64,000 nt of DNA, from the NCBI GenBank assembly GCA_963784415.1, contig CAWARK010000003.1:106892-170891 (forward strand), read 5' to 3'. Made by a program: the position numbers and the translations under genes. A model generated the notes under the pieces. It searched no databases. It was not told the origin of the DNA and saw only the letters and a list, made by a program, of their open reading frames with translations. Source of the stretch: UBA7672 sp963784415. GTDB taxonomy: Bacteria; Pseudomonadota; Alphaproteobacteria; Caulobacterales; Hyphomonadaceae. Positions 27,963 to 37,498 of the stretch are shown here, one piece after another. Position 1 is the first letter of the stretch. Each line of letters starts with the position of its first letter.

Positions 27963-28870
27963 ACAGGGGCCTTGGCCTCGGGCGCATCGGCCGCCGGCGC
28001 CGCGATCGCGGGCGCTGTGGTGGTGGGAGGCGTGGTCGTGGGAGCCGCAACGACGGGAACTTTGGTCGCGGGGGCTTTCGGCGTTGGGGCCCTGGCCGCC
28101 GGGGGCTTCGCGGCAGGCGCCGGCGCGCTGACCGGCTGCGCGGCGGGCGGCGGGCTCGCCGTGGTTGACGTCAGTCCGGGCGGCAAGCTGACCGGAGGTT
28201 TCGAAAGATTGGCGAGCATGCGCGTCAGCGTTTCAGCGCGCTTGGCCTGCATGGTGGACAGGATGGCGGCAAGCGAGGACGACTTCATCGACTTCGCGAG
28301 ATCGACCAGCAGTCCATCGTCCATGCCGTCGAAGATACGCGCGGCGTCTTTCGGTTTCATCGTCTCGTATGATTTGACGAGGTCGGCCATGCGCTTGTCG
28401 GCTTTTTCGTCCATCTGGGTAAGGAGACCCTGCACGTCGGTCTCGACCAGTTTGAGCTGGGCGATCTGTTCCTGCAGGCGGCCTTCGGCGGCGGCGGCGG
28501 CGGCTTCGCGCGTGGCGATGCCGCTCTCGCGTGCATCGAGGGTTTCGCGACGGGCCTGGAGCGAGCGCAGGACGACGATCTCCTGCGAGGACAGGCCCAT
28601 CTCTTCTGCAGCAGAGTTGAGCGTGGTGAGGCATTGTTCCGGCGTCGGCGCGGCGGCGCCTGCGGCGGGCGGGGCCTCGTCAGCCGCGGGGACTTCTGCG
28701 CCGGCCGTGAGTTCGGACGTATCGGCGGGGGCAGCGGCAGCCGCGGGATCAGCCTCGACGGCGAAGGCCGCCTGCGCGAGATCGACGCCCTTGAACGCAA
28801 GCGCGCCGATCGACACGGCGATCACGGCCGAGAAGACCCCGACCTTCGGCGTTAGGACCTTGAGGGTCAT
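27959..28870 (-). CDS. MotE-like protein with MgtE-N-type domain
   Basis: 303 residues. An N-terminal membrane anchor or signal (VGVFSAVIAVSIGALAF) is followed by an Ala/Pro linker, a coiled coil at about 100-165 (EAAAAAAEGRLQEQIAQL) and a domain with YETMKPKDAARIFDGMD as in the MgtE N-terminal/FliG-like fold at about 168-225. The tail is Pro/Ala rich. MotE of rhizobia is a periplasmic chaperone for stator partner MotC. Gene order after fliM supports a motility function. It ends in an ATGA overlap with the TPR gene. Confidence 0.75.
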   Translation of the reverse strand: MTLKVLTPKVGVFSAVIAVSIGALAFKGVDLAQAAFAVEADPAAAAAPADTSELTAGAEVPAADEAPPAAGAAAPTPEQCLTTLNSAAEEMGLSSQEIVVLRSLQARRETLDARESGIATREAAAAAAEGRLQEQIAQLKLVETDVQGLLTQMDEKADKRMADLVKSYETMKPKDAARIFDGMDDGLLVDLAKSMKSSSLAAILSTMQAKRAETLTRMLANLSKPPVSLPPGLTSTTASPPPAAQPVSAPAPAAKPPAARAPTPKAPATKVPVVAAPTTTPPTTTAPAIAAPAADAPEAKAPV

Positions 28871-28879
28871 GGTGGATCC

Positions 28880-29218
28880 TTAGAGTACGCTGCGGCGGCG
28901 CAGGGAGAAGTCGACGGGACGGACGGAGTTCTCGGAGATCATCTCTTCGCGGATGAGCGGCGTTGCGGCCATGGCGCGGGCCTCGTCGATCTTGGCCTGC
29001 AATTCCTTGCCGGCGGCATCGGCCGAACGGCGCATGGCGTTGACGGCGTTCTCGGCGTGCATGGCCGAGTTCTGCAATTCGCGGGCGGCTTCCAGCATCC
29101 GGTCGTTGCCGGTGCGCAGCGCCTTCAGCCTTCCGTCGAGACGGATGCAATAGAGGATGGCGATGACGAGAAGGACGGCGAGGAAGCCCTCGAACGCCAG
29201 TGAGTAGATGCCGCTCAT
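28880..29218 (-). CDS. DUF6468-type small membrane protein in the flagellar operon
   Basis: 112 residues from the ATG at 29218, which overlaps the fliM stop as ATGA. One N-terminal membrane helix (LAFEGFLAVLLVIAILYCI) is followed by a coiled coil of about 70 residues. Proteins of this kind follow fliM in many alphaproteobacteria. The exact role is unknown; the position points to the flagellar motor. Confidence 0.7.
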   Translation of the reverse strand: MSGIYSLAFEGFLAVLLVIAILYCIRLDGRLKALRTGNDRMLEAARELQNSAMHAENAVNAMRRSADAAGKELQAKIDEARAMAATPLIREEMISENSVRPVDFSLRRRSVL

Positions 29219-30363
29219 CGTGCCTCCAGAAGTTGTTTCTTGGCCGCCTGGGTGATCGGGGCCTCGACGCGCATCGCCACTTTCTGGCCTATGCGGCCGA
29301 CCTGGCCGGTTGTCAGGTGGATATCTCCGCACATCAGGTGCGCCTTGGAATCGGGGGTGGCGTTCATCACAAGCGTGTCGCCGACCTGCAGGTTCATCAT
29401 CCGGCCGAGCGGTTGCTTGAACTCGTCGAGCACGACGCGCAGCGTGGTGGGGGCGGACCACAGCTCGGTTGCGAGGTGGCCTTCCCAGATGTTGTCGCGG
29501 CCGAACTTCTCGCCCATGAAATTCTGCAGCAGCATCTTCCGGATCGGTTCGAGCGTGGCGTACGGCAGCAGCAGTTCGCAGCGGCCGCCGCGATCTTCCA
29601 TGTCGATGCGCAGCTTGACGAGGATAGCGGCGTTGGCCGGCTGGGCGATGGCCGCGAAGCGCGGGTTGGTCTCGATACGGTCGAGTTCGAAGTCGACAGC
29701 GGTGAGCGGATCAAACGCCTTGCGCGCATCGTGCAGGATCACTTCGACTAGACGCGTGACCAGCACGCGCTCGATCGTGGTGTAGGGCCGCCCTTCCACG
29801 CGCATCGCTATCGTGCCGCGACGGCCGCCGAGCAGCACGTCGACGATCGAGTAGATCAGGTTGGAATCGACGGTCAGCAGTCCGAAATTGTCGAGCTGCT
29901 TGGCCTTGAACACGGCGAGGATGGCCGGGAGCGGGATCGAGTTGAGATAATCGCCGAAGCGCATCGACTGGATCGCATCCAGCGACACTTCGACGTTGTC
30001 GGACGTGAAGTTGCGCAGGCTGGTGGTCATCAGGCGCACGAGGCGGTCGAACACGACCTCGAGCATCGGGAGGCGTTCGTACGATACCAGCGCGGAATTG
30101 ATGAGCGCGCGGATGCCGTTCTTCTTGGCGCCTGCATCCTCGTCCATCGAGAAGCCGAGCAGGCTGTCGATTTCGTCCTGGTTGAGAATGCGCTCGGAGC
30201 CGGCGGCCTGTTGCGCGATCGATTGCGGCACTTCGCCGGGAGGACCGCCGCTGCCGGGAAGCTCGGCATTCCACGCATCGTCCGCGGCTGACTGGTCGCC
30301 GCCGGAGACGCTAGCCTCCCAGCTGGCCGCCAGGTCTTCATCCGTGGAGGTATCGCTCGCCAA
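29215..30363 (-). CDS. fliM: Flagellar motor switch protein FliM
   Basis: 382 residues. The N-terminal segment includes LNQDEIDSLLGF, the CheY-binding/EIDSLL motif, preceded by an acidic Ala/Gly-rich extension. The middle CheC-like domain and the C-terminal SpoA domain (LQVGDTLVMNATPDSKAHL region) are complete. It forms the C-ring switch with FliG and FliN. It follows fliL by 11 bp and overlaps the next gene by 4 bp. Confidence 0.96.
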   Translation of the reverse strand: MASDTSTDEDLAASWEASVSGGDQSAADDAWNAELPGSGGPPGEVPQSIAQQAAGSERILNQDEIDSLLGFSMDEDAGAKKNGIRALINSALVSYERLPMLEVVFDRLVRLMTTSLRNFTSDNVEVSLDAIQSMRFGDYLNSIPLPAILAVFKAKQLDNFGLLTVDSNLIYSIVDVLLGGRRGTIAMRVEGRPYTTIERVLVTRLVEVILHDARKAFDPLTAVDFELDRIETNPRFAAIAQPANAAILVKLRIDMEDRGGRCELLLPYATLEPIRKMLLQNFMGEKFGRDNIWEGHLATELWSAPTTLRVVLDEFKQPLGRMMNLQVGDTLVMNATPDSKAHLMCGDIHLTTGQVGRIGQKVAMRVEAPITQAAKKQLLEAR

Positions 30364-30374
30364 GTCTGGATATC

Positions 30375-31070
30375 CTACTGGATCAACATGCCTTCGATGA
30401 GGACCGCATCGAGCTTCTTGGGGTCCATCACCGTATTGAACCGCTTGAGCAGTTCGCGACGCAGGCTGTACGTGCCACCCGAGCCGTTGAGATCTTCGAC
30501 GCGCAGCTCGCGCAGGAACGAGTTCAGCGTGTCCTTCAGGCGCGGCATCAGTTCCGGCACGCGGTTGAAGGTGGTGGTGGCGGACGCTTCAAGCGACAGC
30601 TCCAGCTCCATCATCGTGGCGCGGGCGCCGCCGGTTGAGGCGAGGTTCACGATCAGCTTGGGCATCGAATAATAGCAGGGGTTGCCGCTCTCGCAGGGCA
30701 TGACGTGGCCAACATCGGCATCTTCCCCGCCCGCAGCGGGTGCGCCTTCAGCGCCATGTTCGCCGCCAGCAGCGGGCGCGGCGCCATGTTCGCCAGCGGG
30801 AGCGGCTGCTTCGCCGTGACCTTCTTCAGCTGTTACGTGGGCGCCATCGACGCCAGCCGCCGGGGCCGCGGCAGCCTTGCCGCCGCCCAGCAGCATCATC
30901 GCCGCCGCGCCGCCGCCACCGAGCACCAGCACGGCGGGAAGGACGATGAAGAGAATGAGCGTCTTGCCCGCCATCTTCTTTTTCGCCGGCGCGCCTTCAG
31001 CGCCTTCCTCCCCGGCCGCATCTGCGGCGGGCTCTTCGGCTTTCTTCGGCTTGTCCTTCTTGGATGACAT
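30375..31070 (-). CDS. fliL: Flagellar basal body-associated protein FliL
   Basis: 231 residues. A Lys/Glu-rich N-terminus is followed by one membrane helix (LILFIVLPAVLVLGGGG), an Ala/Gly/His linker of about 75 residues and the periplasmic FliL domain (NLASTGGARATMMELELSLE to the C-terminus). It supports stator function at the motor. It heads the leftward fliL-fliM-DUF6468-motE-like-TPR operon, divergent from flgF with about 270 bp between. Confidence 0.93.
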   Translation of the reverse strand: MSSKKDKPKKAEEPAADAAGEEGAEGAPAKKKMAGKTLILFIVLPAVLVLGGGGAAAMMLLGGGKAAAAPAAGVDGAHVTAEEGHGEAAAPAGEHGAAPAAGGEHGAEGAPAAGGEDADVGHVMPCESGNPCYYSMPKLIVNLASTGGARATMMELELSLEASATTTFNRVPELMPRLKDTLNSFLRELRVEDLNGSGGTYSLRRELLKRFNTVMDPKKLDAVLIEGMLIQ

Positions 31071-31342
31071 GGACAGGCAATCCCAATGAATCGGTCGCGT
31101 GAATCAGTTGCGGCCGGAGGGTCCAAGCCACCCGGCAAAATCGTCCGCGGAAGGTTAAGGATTAGTGGAGATGGGCAATTCCTGCCGGGTGAAAGCCTGC
31201 CGGGCGCGCGTGGCTGGCAATACACCGTTAACTCCAACGGCCCATTCTGCAGGCTGACTTTCGCGTCCGCCGCAGAAAACGCGGACCTGCCCAGCCTGGA
31301 TCCACCGCCGCAAAACCGCAGCGTGGAGACGAATGGCGGCCC

Positions 31343-32074
31343 ATGGACAATTCATTCATGGTCGGCCTGTCCGCGCAGCAAGTGCTGCAGAAGCGGATGG
31401 ACACGACCGCTAACAATCTGGCGAACCTCACCACATCCGGCTTCAAAGTCGAGCATGTGGTCTCGCGCGCGCTGTCGGAAAAGCCCGCAGCAGCAGCCGA
31501 CTCGCCGCAGGACATTTCGTTCGCCGACGCCTGGACGCTGCAGCGCGACTTTTCGACCGGCCCGCTGGAGCAGACCGGCAATCCGCTGGACTTCGCGCTC
31601 GAGGGCGACGGTTTCTTCGAAGTGCAGAGCAAGGCCGGCACGGCCTATACGCGCGATGGACGCTTTGGCCTGAACGACAAGGGCGAAGTCGTGACCCGCA
31701 ATGGCGACCCGGTAATGGGCGAAGGCGGCCCGATCACGATCAACGCGGAGGGCGGGCCATTGTCCGTCTCGCGCGAAGGCTCGATCAGCCAGGATGGCGT
31801 GGTCGTCGGCACGCTGAAGGTGATGAAATTCCAGACCCCGGGCGCACTCGAGCGCATGGGATCGAACCTGTGGAAAGCAACGGACGAACAGCCGCAGACG
31901 GCGACCGACGTCAGGATCGCCCCGGGCATGGTCGAAGGGTCCAACGTCAACGCCGTGCTTGAACTGACGGAAATGATCGACATCAGCCGCGCCTATACGT
32001 CGGTCGCCAAGATGCTGTCGCAGTCGGATGAACTGCGCGGAACGTCGATCGAGAAACTCGCCAAAGTCGGCTAA
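31343..32074 (+). CDS. flgF: Flagellar basal-body rod protein FlgF
   Basis: 243 residues with the rod-protein N-terminus (DTTANNLANLTTSGFK) and C-terminus (VLELTEMIDISRAYTSVAKML) typical of FlgF. It builds the proximal rod. First gene of the rightward flgF-flgG-flgA-flgH operon, 19 bp before flgG. Intact. Confidence 0.95.
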   Translation: MDNSFMVGLSAQQVLQKRMDTTANNLANLTTSGFKVEHVVSRALSEKPAAAADSPQDISFADAWTLQRDFSTGPLEQTGNPLDFALEGDGFFEVQSKAGTAYTRDGRFGLNDKGEVVTRNGDPVMGEGGPITINAEGGPLSVSREGSISQDGVVVGTLKVMKFQTPGALERMGSNLWKATDEQPQTATDVRIAPGMVEGSNVNAVLELTEMIDISRAYTSVAKMLSQSDELRGTSIEKLAKVG

Positions 32075-32093
32075 CGCTTAAGGAAACGCTCCC

Positions 32094-32879
32094 ATGCGCG
32101 CACTGAACACCGCCGCCACGGGCATGCAGGCCCAGCAGCTCAACGTCGAGGTGATCGCGAACAACATCGCGAACATGAACACGACGGGCTTCAAGCGCCA
32201 GCGCGCCGAGTTCCAGGACCTGCTCTACCAGAACGTGGAACGCGTGGGCGTGACCTCGTCCGACGCCGGCACCATCGTGCCGACGGGCGTGCAGGTGGGT
32301 ACGGGCGTCAAATCAGGCTCGGTCTATCGCGTCACCGAACAGGGCGGCATCACGCAGACGCAGAACCCCTATGATATCGCCATCCAGGGCGATGGCTATT
32401 TCGTCGTGCAGCTGCCCGATGGCCGCGACTCGTACACCCGCGCCGGCAATTTTTCGCTATCACCCGATGGCCAGATCGTGACCGAAGACGGCTTTGTCGT
32501 TGCGCCGGGCATCAGCGTGCCGGCTGACGCGGTCGGCATTTCGATCAACCGTCAGGGCACGGTTCAGGCCATCATGGCTGACGGCTCGGCGCCGCAGGAT
32601 GTCGGCGCGCTGGAACTGGCGCGCTTCATCAACCCGGCGGGTCTTGAAGCGATGGGCGACAACACGTTCCTTGAAACGCCTGCTTCGGGCGCGGCCAATC
32701 GCGGCGTGCCGGGGGCGGTGGGCTTCGGCACGTTGCAGCAGGGCTTTCTGGAAACGTCGAACGTCAACGCGGTGACCGAAATCTCGGCGCTGATCACGGC
32801 GCAGCGCGCCTACGAGATGAACTCCAAGGTCATCACCACGACCGACGAGATGCTGCGCTCCACCGCCAACCTGCGTTGA
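32094..32879 (+). CDS. flgG: Flagellar distal rod protein FlgG
   Basis: 261 residues, the standard FlgG length. It starts MRALNTAATGMQAQQLNVEV and ends with the conserved ITAQRAYEMNSKVITT region. It forms the distal rod. AAGGAAACG precedes the ATG. Intact and followed by flgA after 5 bp. Confidence 0.97.
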   Translation: MRALNTAATGMQAQQLNVEVIANNIANMNTTGFKRQRAEFQDLLYQNVERVGVTSSDAGTIVPTGVQVGTGVKSGSVYRVTEQGGITQTQNPYDIAIQGDGYFVVQLPDGRDSYTRAGNFSLSPDGQIVTEDGFVVAPGISVPADAVGISINRQGTVQAIMADGSAPQDVGALELARFINPAGLEAMGDNTFLETPASGAANRGVPGAVGFGTLQQGFLETSNVNAVTEISALITAQRAYEMNSKVITTTDEMLRSTANLR

Positions 32880-32884
32880 GGCAC

Positions 32885-33615
32885 ATGATCCGCATCGCCG
32901 CTCTCGCGCTCTGTCTTCGCTGCCCTCGCCGCACCGGCCATGGCGCAGCGCGCGCCGACACAGGTGAGCGGCGACTGGATCACGCTGGGCGATGTGGCGC
33001 CCGTGACAGGCACGGCGGCTGGCATCCTGATCGGACCTGCCCCGCCCAGCCGGACAGACATTGTCGCTCGACCCTGCCTTCCTGATTGCGACGGCAAAGG
33101 GCGCAGGCGTCATTCTCGCTATCCCGCTCGACCAGCCGATCATGGTGACGCGCGCAACCGGCAACGCCGTTGTAGCGCCTCCAGCCAATACCGCGCGTAC
33201 CGCGAATCCCGCGCGCCAGCTGGGCTCGCCGGCGCAGGGAAGCGGCGAAATTCTCATGCTCGTACGCGACATTGCGCGCGGCGAGGTCATCACCGCCAAC
33301 GACGTCGAGATGCAGGCGCAACCCACTGGCCGCGCCCTGCGCGGCGTTGGCATGGACGCCGCTGTCGGCATGGAAGCCAAGCGCACGCTGAAGGCGGGCC
33401 AGCCGATCCAGGCAACCGACATCAAGGCGGCCTCCGTCATTCGCAAGGGCGATCCGATCGCCATCGTCTACACCGCGCCAGGCGTGCGCCTGTCGGTGGA
33501 CGGCATCGCGCAGAACGAGGCGGCGCTGGGTCAGCCCGTGCGCGTGCTCAACACCTATTCGAAACGCTCGATCGACGCGGTGGCCACCGGCCACGGCGAA
33601 GCCAGCGTCAACTGA
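32885..33615 (+). CDS. flgA: Flagella P-ring chaperone FlgA (two indels)
   Basis: The ATG at 32885 begins a signal peptide (MIRIAALAL...AALAAPAMA) that needs one base removed near 32911-32916. A second base must go near 33041-33050 so that the sequence continues GQTLSLDPAFLIATAKGAGV. The repaired product is about 242 residues. The C-terminal SAF domain (DIARGEVITANDVE, KRTLKAGQPI) is clear. FlgA guides FlgI assembly into the P-ring. The breaks are judged sequencing errors because neighbours are intact. Confidence 0.88.
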
Positions 33616-33641
33616 TACGACTGCCAACCGAGGCGACTGCG

Positions 33642-34376
33642 ATGAAAAAGACCATCACCACCGGCGCTGGACTTGCAGCACTGATGCTGGGCGGATGCGC
33701 CGGGCTCAACGAGGCGATTGCGCCGCCGCAGCTGACCGCGATCCAGAACCCGGCCACTCTCGCGGGCTCGCAGCGTGTGTCGATGCCGCTGCCGACGCCG
33801 ATCGTGGAAGTCGCAGCCCCCAATTCGTTGTGGCGCACAGGGGCGCGCTCGTTCTTCAACGACCAGCGCGCCAGCAAGATTGGCGACATTCTGACGGTGA
33901 ACATCGAGATCGCGGATTCAGCGCAGCTCAAGAATACCTCGGCGCGCAGCCGGACCAGCTCCACCGACACCAGCCTGAATGCAGCGCTGGGTCTTGAGGA
34001 TATTATCACGAAAGCCCTGCCCGGCACGCCCTCGCTCTCGCCAGGCGTTGATTTCGGATCGACCTCCGCCTCGAACGGCACGGGCTCGGTGAACCGTCAG
34101 GAGACGGTGAACCTCGTTGTTGCGGCAGTGATCACGGACATCCTGCCGAACGGCAATATGGTGATCGGCGGCAGCCAGGAGGTTCGTATCAACAATGAAC
34201 TTCGCGAACTGCTGGTCTCGGGCGTGATCCGTCCGGAGGATGTCGCCGCCGACAACACGATCGAGCACACCAAGATCGCGGAAGCGCGCATCTCCTATGG
34301 CGGGCGCGGAGACATCTCCGCCGTGCAGCGCGACAAGTATGGCAAGCTGATCTACGACCAGATCACGCCGTTCTAG
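33642..34376 (+). CDS. flgH: Flagellar L-ring protein FlgH
   Basis: 244 residues from the ATG at 33642. Lipoprotein signal with lipobox LGGC, then the FlgH domain (NSLWRTGARSFFNDQRASKIGDIL and GNMVIGGSQEVRINNELREL). It forms the outer-membrane L-ring. The stop overlaps the convergent def gene by 4 bp. Last gene of the flgFGAH unit. Confidence 0.96.
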   Translation: MKKTITTGAGLAALMLGGCAGLNEAIAPPQLTAIQNPATLAGSQRVSMPLPTPIVEVAAPNSLWRTGARSFFNDQRASKIGDILTVNIEIADSAQLKNTSARSRTSSTDTSLNAALGLEDIITKALPGTPSLSPGVDFGSTSASNGTGSVNRQETVNLVVAAVITDILPNGNMVIGGSQEVRINNELRELLVSGVIRPEDVAADNTIEHTKIAEARISYGGRGDISAVQRDKYGKLIYDQITPF

Positions 34377-34888
34377 GCGGCGTCGCGCTTCTTGGCCTTC
34401 TTGACCTTGTTGATCGCGAAGGTGCGCTTCAGGCGCGACAGGTGGTCGATGAAGAGTGTGCCCTGCAGGTGGTCCATCTCGTGCTGGATGCAGACCGCAT
34501 ACATGCCCTCGGCCAGTTCCTCGACCTTCTCGCCCCTGTAGTTGAGATAGCGGAGGCGGACCTGCTTGGGGCGTTCGACCTCGTCGTAGAAATCCGGGAC
34601 TGACAGGCAGCCTTCTTCATAGGCCTGCTTCTCGCCGGCCGTCTCGAGGATTTCGGGGTTCACGAAATAGCGCGGCGCGGGCGGCTCGCCTTCCTTGGCG
34701 AGGTCCATGACGATGACACGGAGAGGCACGCCGATCTGCACGGCGGCAAGGCCGATGCCTGGCGCGGCGTACATCGTCTCCAGCATGTCATCCATGAGCG
34801 CGCGGGTCTCGTCCGTGACAGCGGGAACGGATTTCGAGACCTGCTTCAGCACAGGATCCGGAACGGTGAGGATGGGTCGGATAGCCAT
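34373..34888 (-). CDS. def: Peptide deformylase
   Basis: 171 residues with all three PDF motifs: GIGLAAVQ, EGCLSVP and the metal-binding QHEMDHL. It removes the formyl group from nascent proteins in the cytosol. Lys-rich C-terminal tail. It overlaps the 3' end of flgH by 4 bp on the opposite strand. Confidence 0.97.
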   Translation of the reverse strand: MAIRPILTVPDPVLKQVSKSVPAVTDETRALMDDMLETMYAAPGIGLAAVQIGVPLRVIVMDLAKEGEPPAPRYFVNPEILETAGEKQAYEEGCLSVPDFYDEVERPKQVRLRYLNYRGEKVEELAEGMYAVCIQHEMDHLQGTLFIDHLSRLKRTFAINKVKKAKKRDAA

Positions 34889-34979
34889 GAACGCTAGCTA
34901 TGAAGAGGCGGCCTGAAGGTCAAGTGAACGCTCTCGCGAAGAGCGCTCACAACCCAGGGAATGCCCCTGACGGGCAAGG

Positions 34980-36377
34980 TTATTTGCGTTTTCCCGTGGC
35001 GGCCTGGGGCTGCAGGGCGTCCAGCAGGGGCGTGTCGGACTTGACCTCCGCCAGCTGTGCCTGCGGCGTCCGGGCCTTCACCGAGAGTTCCGGCGGGGAC
35101 TCGATGGTCTTGTTCTCGGTGGGGATCTGCAGGTCCTCGAACCGGCGCAGCTGCGGGATCACCTTGCGGTCGTACGAGCCGACCATCGAGTTGTAGCTGT
35201 CGACGGCCTTGTCGAGGTTGGAGCCGACCTTGCCCATGTGCTCGGTCATGACGGACAGGCGCTGGTAAAGCTCGCGTCCGAGTTCGACGGCTTCCTCGGC
35301 ATTGCGGGCGGCCTGTTCCTGGCGCCAGCCATAGGCGACGGCCTTGGCCAGCGCGATCAGCGTCGAGGGCGTCACGATGATGACGGAATTCTTGGACGCG
35401 AAGTCGAAGATGTCCCGATCGTATTCCAGCACGGCGGCGTAGAAGTTCTCGCCCGGCATGAACATGGCGACGAAGTCGACGCGGTCGGAAAAGCCCTTCC
35501 AGTAATCCTTGCGCGCAAGGCTGGTTACGTGGGCGCGCACCTTCTGGGCATGGGCGGCGAGGAATTCGGATTTCTTCGCCGGGTCCGGCTCGTTCGAGGC
35601 AGCGAGATAATCGTCCAGCGAGACCTTGGAATCGATCACCAGCTCGCGCCCGCCCGGCATACGGATGATGACGTCGGGCCGGATACGGCCCTTCTCGGTT
35701 TCGGACGAGTTCTGCTCGGTGAAATCGGCATAAGGCGACAGGCCCGCCATCTCGAGTACGTTGCGCAGCGTCTCCTCGCCCCAGCGGCCGCCATGGCGCG
35801 TGGTGGAGAGGGCGTTGGCGAGCTTGCCGGCGGCGGATTCGGTCTTGCGCACGCTCTCGCTGACGCCGCGGATCTGTTCCTCCAGCTTGGCGCGGTCTTC
35901 GGCGCTGACCTTCTGGATCGCTTCGACCTTCTCGCGGAACTGGCCGAAGGTTTCCTGGATCGGTTTCAGCATCTTGCCGAATTCGCCCTCGGCGCCTTCC
36001 TTGTGTTTCTTCAGCGTCTCGTCGGCGATCTGCACGAATTGCTGCTGCGACTTCAGCAGCGCGGCTTCGGCGAGCTGCTTGAAACGTCCTTCGCTGTCGG
36101 TCTGCATTTTCGCGAGCTGTTCGCGTTCGCGCACCATGCTGGCGTCACGCTCGGCCATCTTGGCGACGTCAGCGGCGTGGGCCCGCTCGGCTGTTTCGGC
36201 GCGGCGGCGAAGCTCATCGCGCTCGGACTTCAGCGACCCGACCTCGCGCTTGCGCTCTTCCAGTTCGGCCGAGAGGTGCGCCGTGTCGGGCGGCCTGCGC
36301 TGCGAGAACACGAAAGCGGCGCCCGCAGCGACAAGCGCGATCAGGCCAAGGACGATGTGCCAGATGTCGAGTGTCAT
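34980..36377 (-). CDS. rmuC: DNA recombination protein RmuC
   Basis: About 465 residues from the likely ATG at 36377; the frame extends 12 codons further. An N-terminal membrane helix (IWHIVLGLIALVAAGAAFVF) is followed by a coiled coil at about 35-190 and the RmuC nuclease-like domain (GGRWGEETLRNVLEMAGL, VIDSKVSLDDYL). RmuC limits DNA inversions and rearrangements. Intact. Confidence 0.94.
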   Translation of the reverse strand: MTLDIWHIVLGLIALVAAGAAFVFSQRRPPDTAHLSAELEERKREVGSLKSERDELRRRAETAERAHAADVAKMAERDASMVREREQLAKMQTDSEGRFKQLAEAALLKSQQQFVQIADETLKKHKEGAEGEFGKMLKPIQETFGQFREKVEAIQKVSAEDRAKLEEQIRGVSESVRKTESAAGKLANALSTTRHGGRWGEETLRNVLEMAGLSPYADFTEQNSSETEKGRIRPDVIIRMPGGRELVIDSKVSLDDYLAASNEPDPAKKSEFLAAHAQKVRAHVTSLARKDYWKGFSDRVDFVAMFMPGENFYAAVLEYDRDIFDFASKNSVIIVTPSTLIALAKAVAYGWRQEQAARNAEEAVELGRELYQRLSVMTEHMGKVGSNLDKAVDSYNSMVGSYDRKVIPQLRRFEDLQIPTENKTIESPPELSVKARTPQAQLAEVKSDTPLLDALQPQAATGKRK

Positions 36378-36495
36378 GCCCGCGACCATACGTTCATTAT
36401 TTGTTCCGATCAACCGGAAGGCGTCGGACGGTCGCGCGATTCTGCGGATGAGCGAACTGGATCGGAGGCGAATTCAGGCGGGCAGGCTCTACAGA

Positions 36496-36744
36496 CTAGT
36501 CGCGTGCGCCGCGCTTGGGACGCCAGCCTTCGGGCATGTAGGGATAGTTCGCGACGCCCTCGAAAGCCGCATCCGGAACGTCGGCGCTGAACACGTCGAG
36601 CGGGTCGCGGAGTTTGCGGCTGGCGCTGCGGGCATTGCGCGCCGCGGCTTTGATCTGGTCGCGCATCAGCCACATGCCGATGCCGACACCTACGCCGACG
36701 GCGGCGACCGTCAGCAGAACCGGAACATGATTGCGTTTCACCAT
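36496..36744 (-). CDS. Small single-pass membrane protein
   Basis: 82 residues: one N-terminal membrane helix (VPVLLTVAAVGVGVGIGMWLM), then a basic stretch and the tail ANYPYMPEGWRPKRG. No family name is recognised. It lies 21 bp after the repaired recR stop on the same strand. Confidence 0.6.
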   Translation of the reverse strand: MVKRNHVPVLLTVAAVGVGVGIGMWLMRDQIKAAARNARSASRKLRDPLDVFSADVPDAAFEGVANYPYMPEGWRPKRGARD

Positions 36745-36765
36745 GGGACGCCCCAGCCGTAATTA

Positions 36766-37364
36766 TTACCTGCGCGACGACATAGCAGCCGCGATCGTGC
36801 CATCGTCCAGGTGATCGAGTTCCCCCCCACCGGCACACCGTGGGCCAGCCGCGTCACCTTCACGGGAAGATGAGCCAGCCTGTCTGTGATGTAGTGCGCA
36901 GTCGTCTGCCCGTCCACCGTAGCATTGAGCGCAAGGATTACTTCTCGCACATCCGGGTTGCTTGCCCGCTCCACAAGTCCAGAAATGTTGAGGTCTTCGG
37001 GCCGGATGCCGTCCAGCGGCGACAGGGTTCCGCCGACGACATGGTATTGTCCCCGGAACACGCCCGTCCGCTCCATCGCCCAGAGATCGCCGACCTCCTC
37101 GACCGCGCAGATGATCCCTGTGTCGCGTCCCGGAGCGGCACACACCGAGCACGGGTTCACGGTGTCGAAGTTTCCGCACCGGCTGCAGATCGAGACCTTG
37201 GCGGCGGCGTCCGCCATGGCGGCGGCGAGCGGCGACAGAAGCTGGTCGCGCTTCTTCAGCAGGTGCAGGGCCGCCCGGCGCGCCGAGCGCGGCCCAAGCC
37301 CCGGCAGCTTGGACAGGAGGTCCATCAGGCGGAGGATTTCGGGACCGGCTGATCGGTTGCTCAT
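36766..37364 (-). CDS. recR: Recombination mediator RecR (homopolymer indel)
   Basis: The N-terminal helix-hairpin-helix (SKLPGLGPRSARRAALHLL), the Cys4 zinc finger (CSRCGNFDTVNPCSVC) and the Toprim domain are in one frame. The frame is lost in a C7 run at 36822-36828. Adding one base gives VGGELDHLDDGTIAAAM, the normal RecR C-terminus, and 199 residues. RecR loads RecA with RecO/RecF at gaps. This essential-type repair gene is good evidence that the indels are errors. Confidence 0.92.
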
Positions 37365-37498
37365 GGGGCAAACTTGCTCATGGGGGCCTGCGTTGACCTA
37401 CAGGACATAGGCGTCCCGGGACGCGGCGGGAACACCCATGCGGCGCGGCGGACACGATAGCTGGGGGCTGTCACCCGGCAGCCAGCGTCCTGCCGCCT

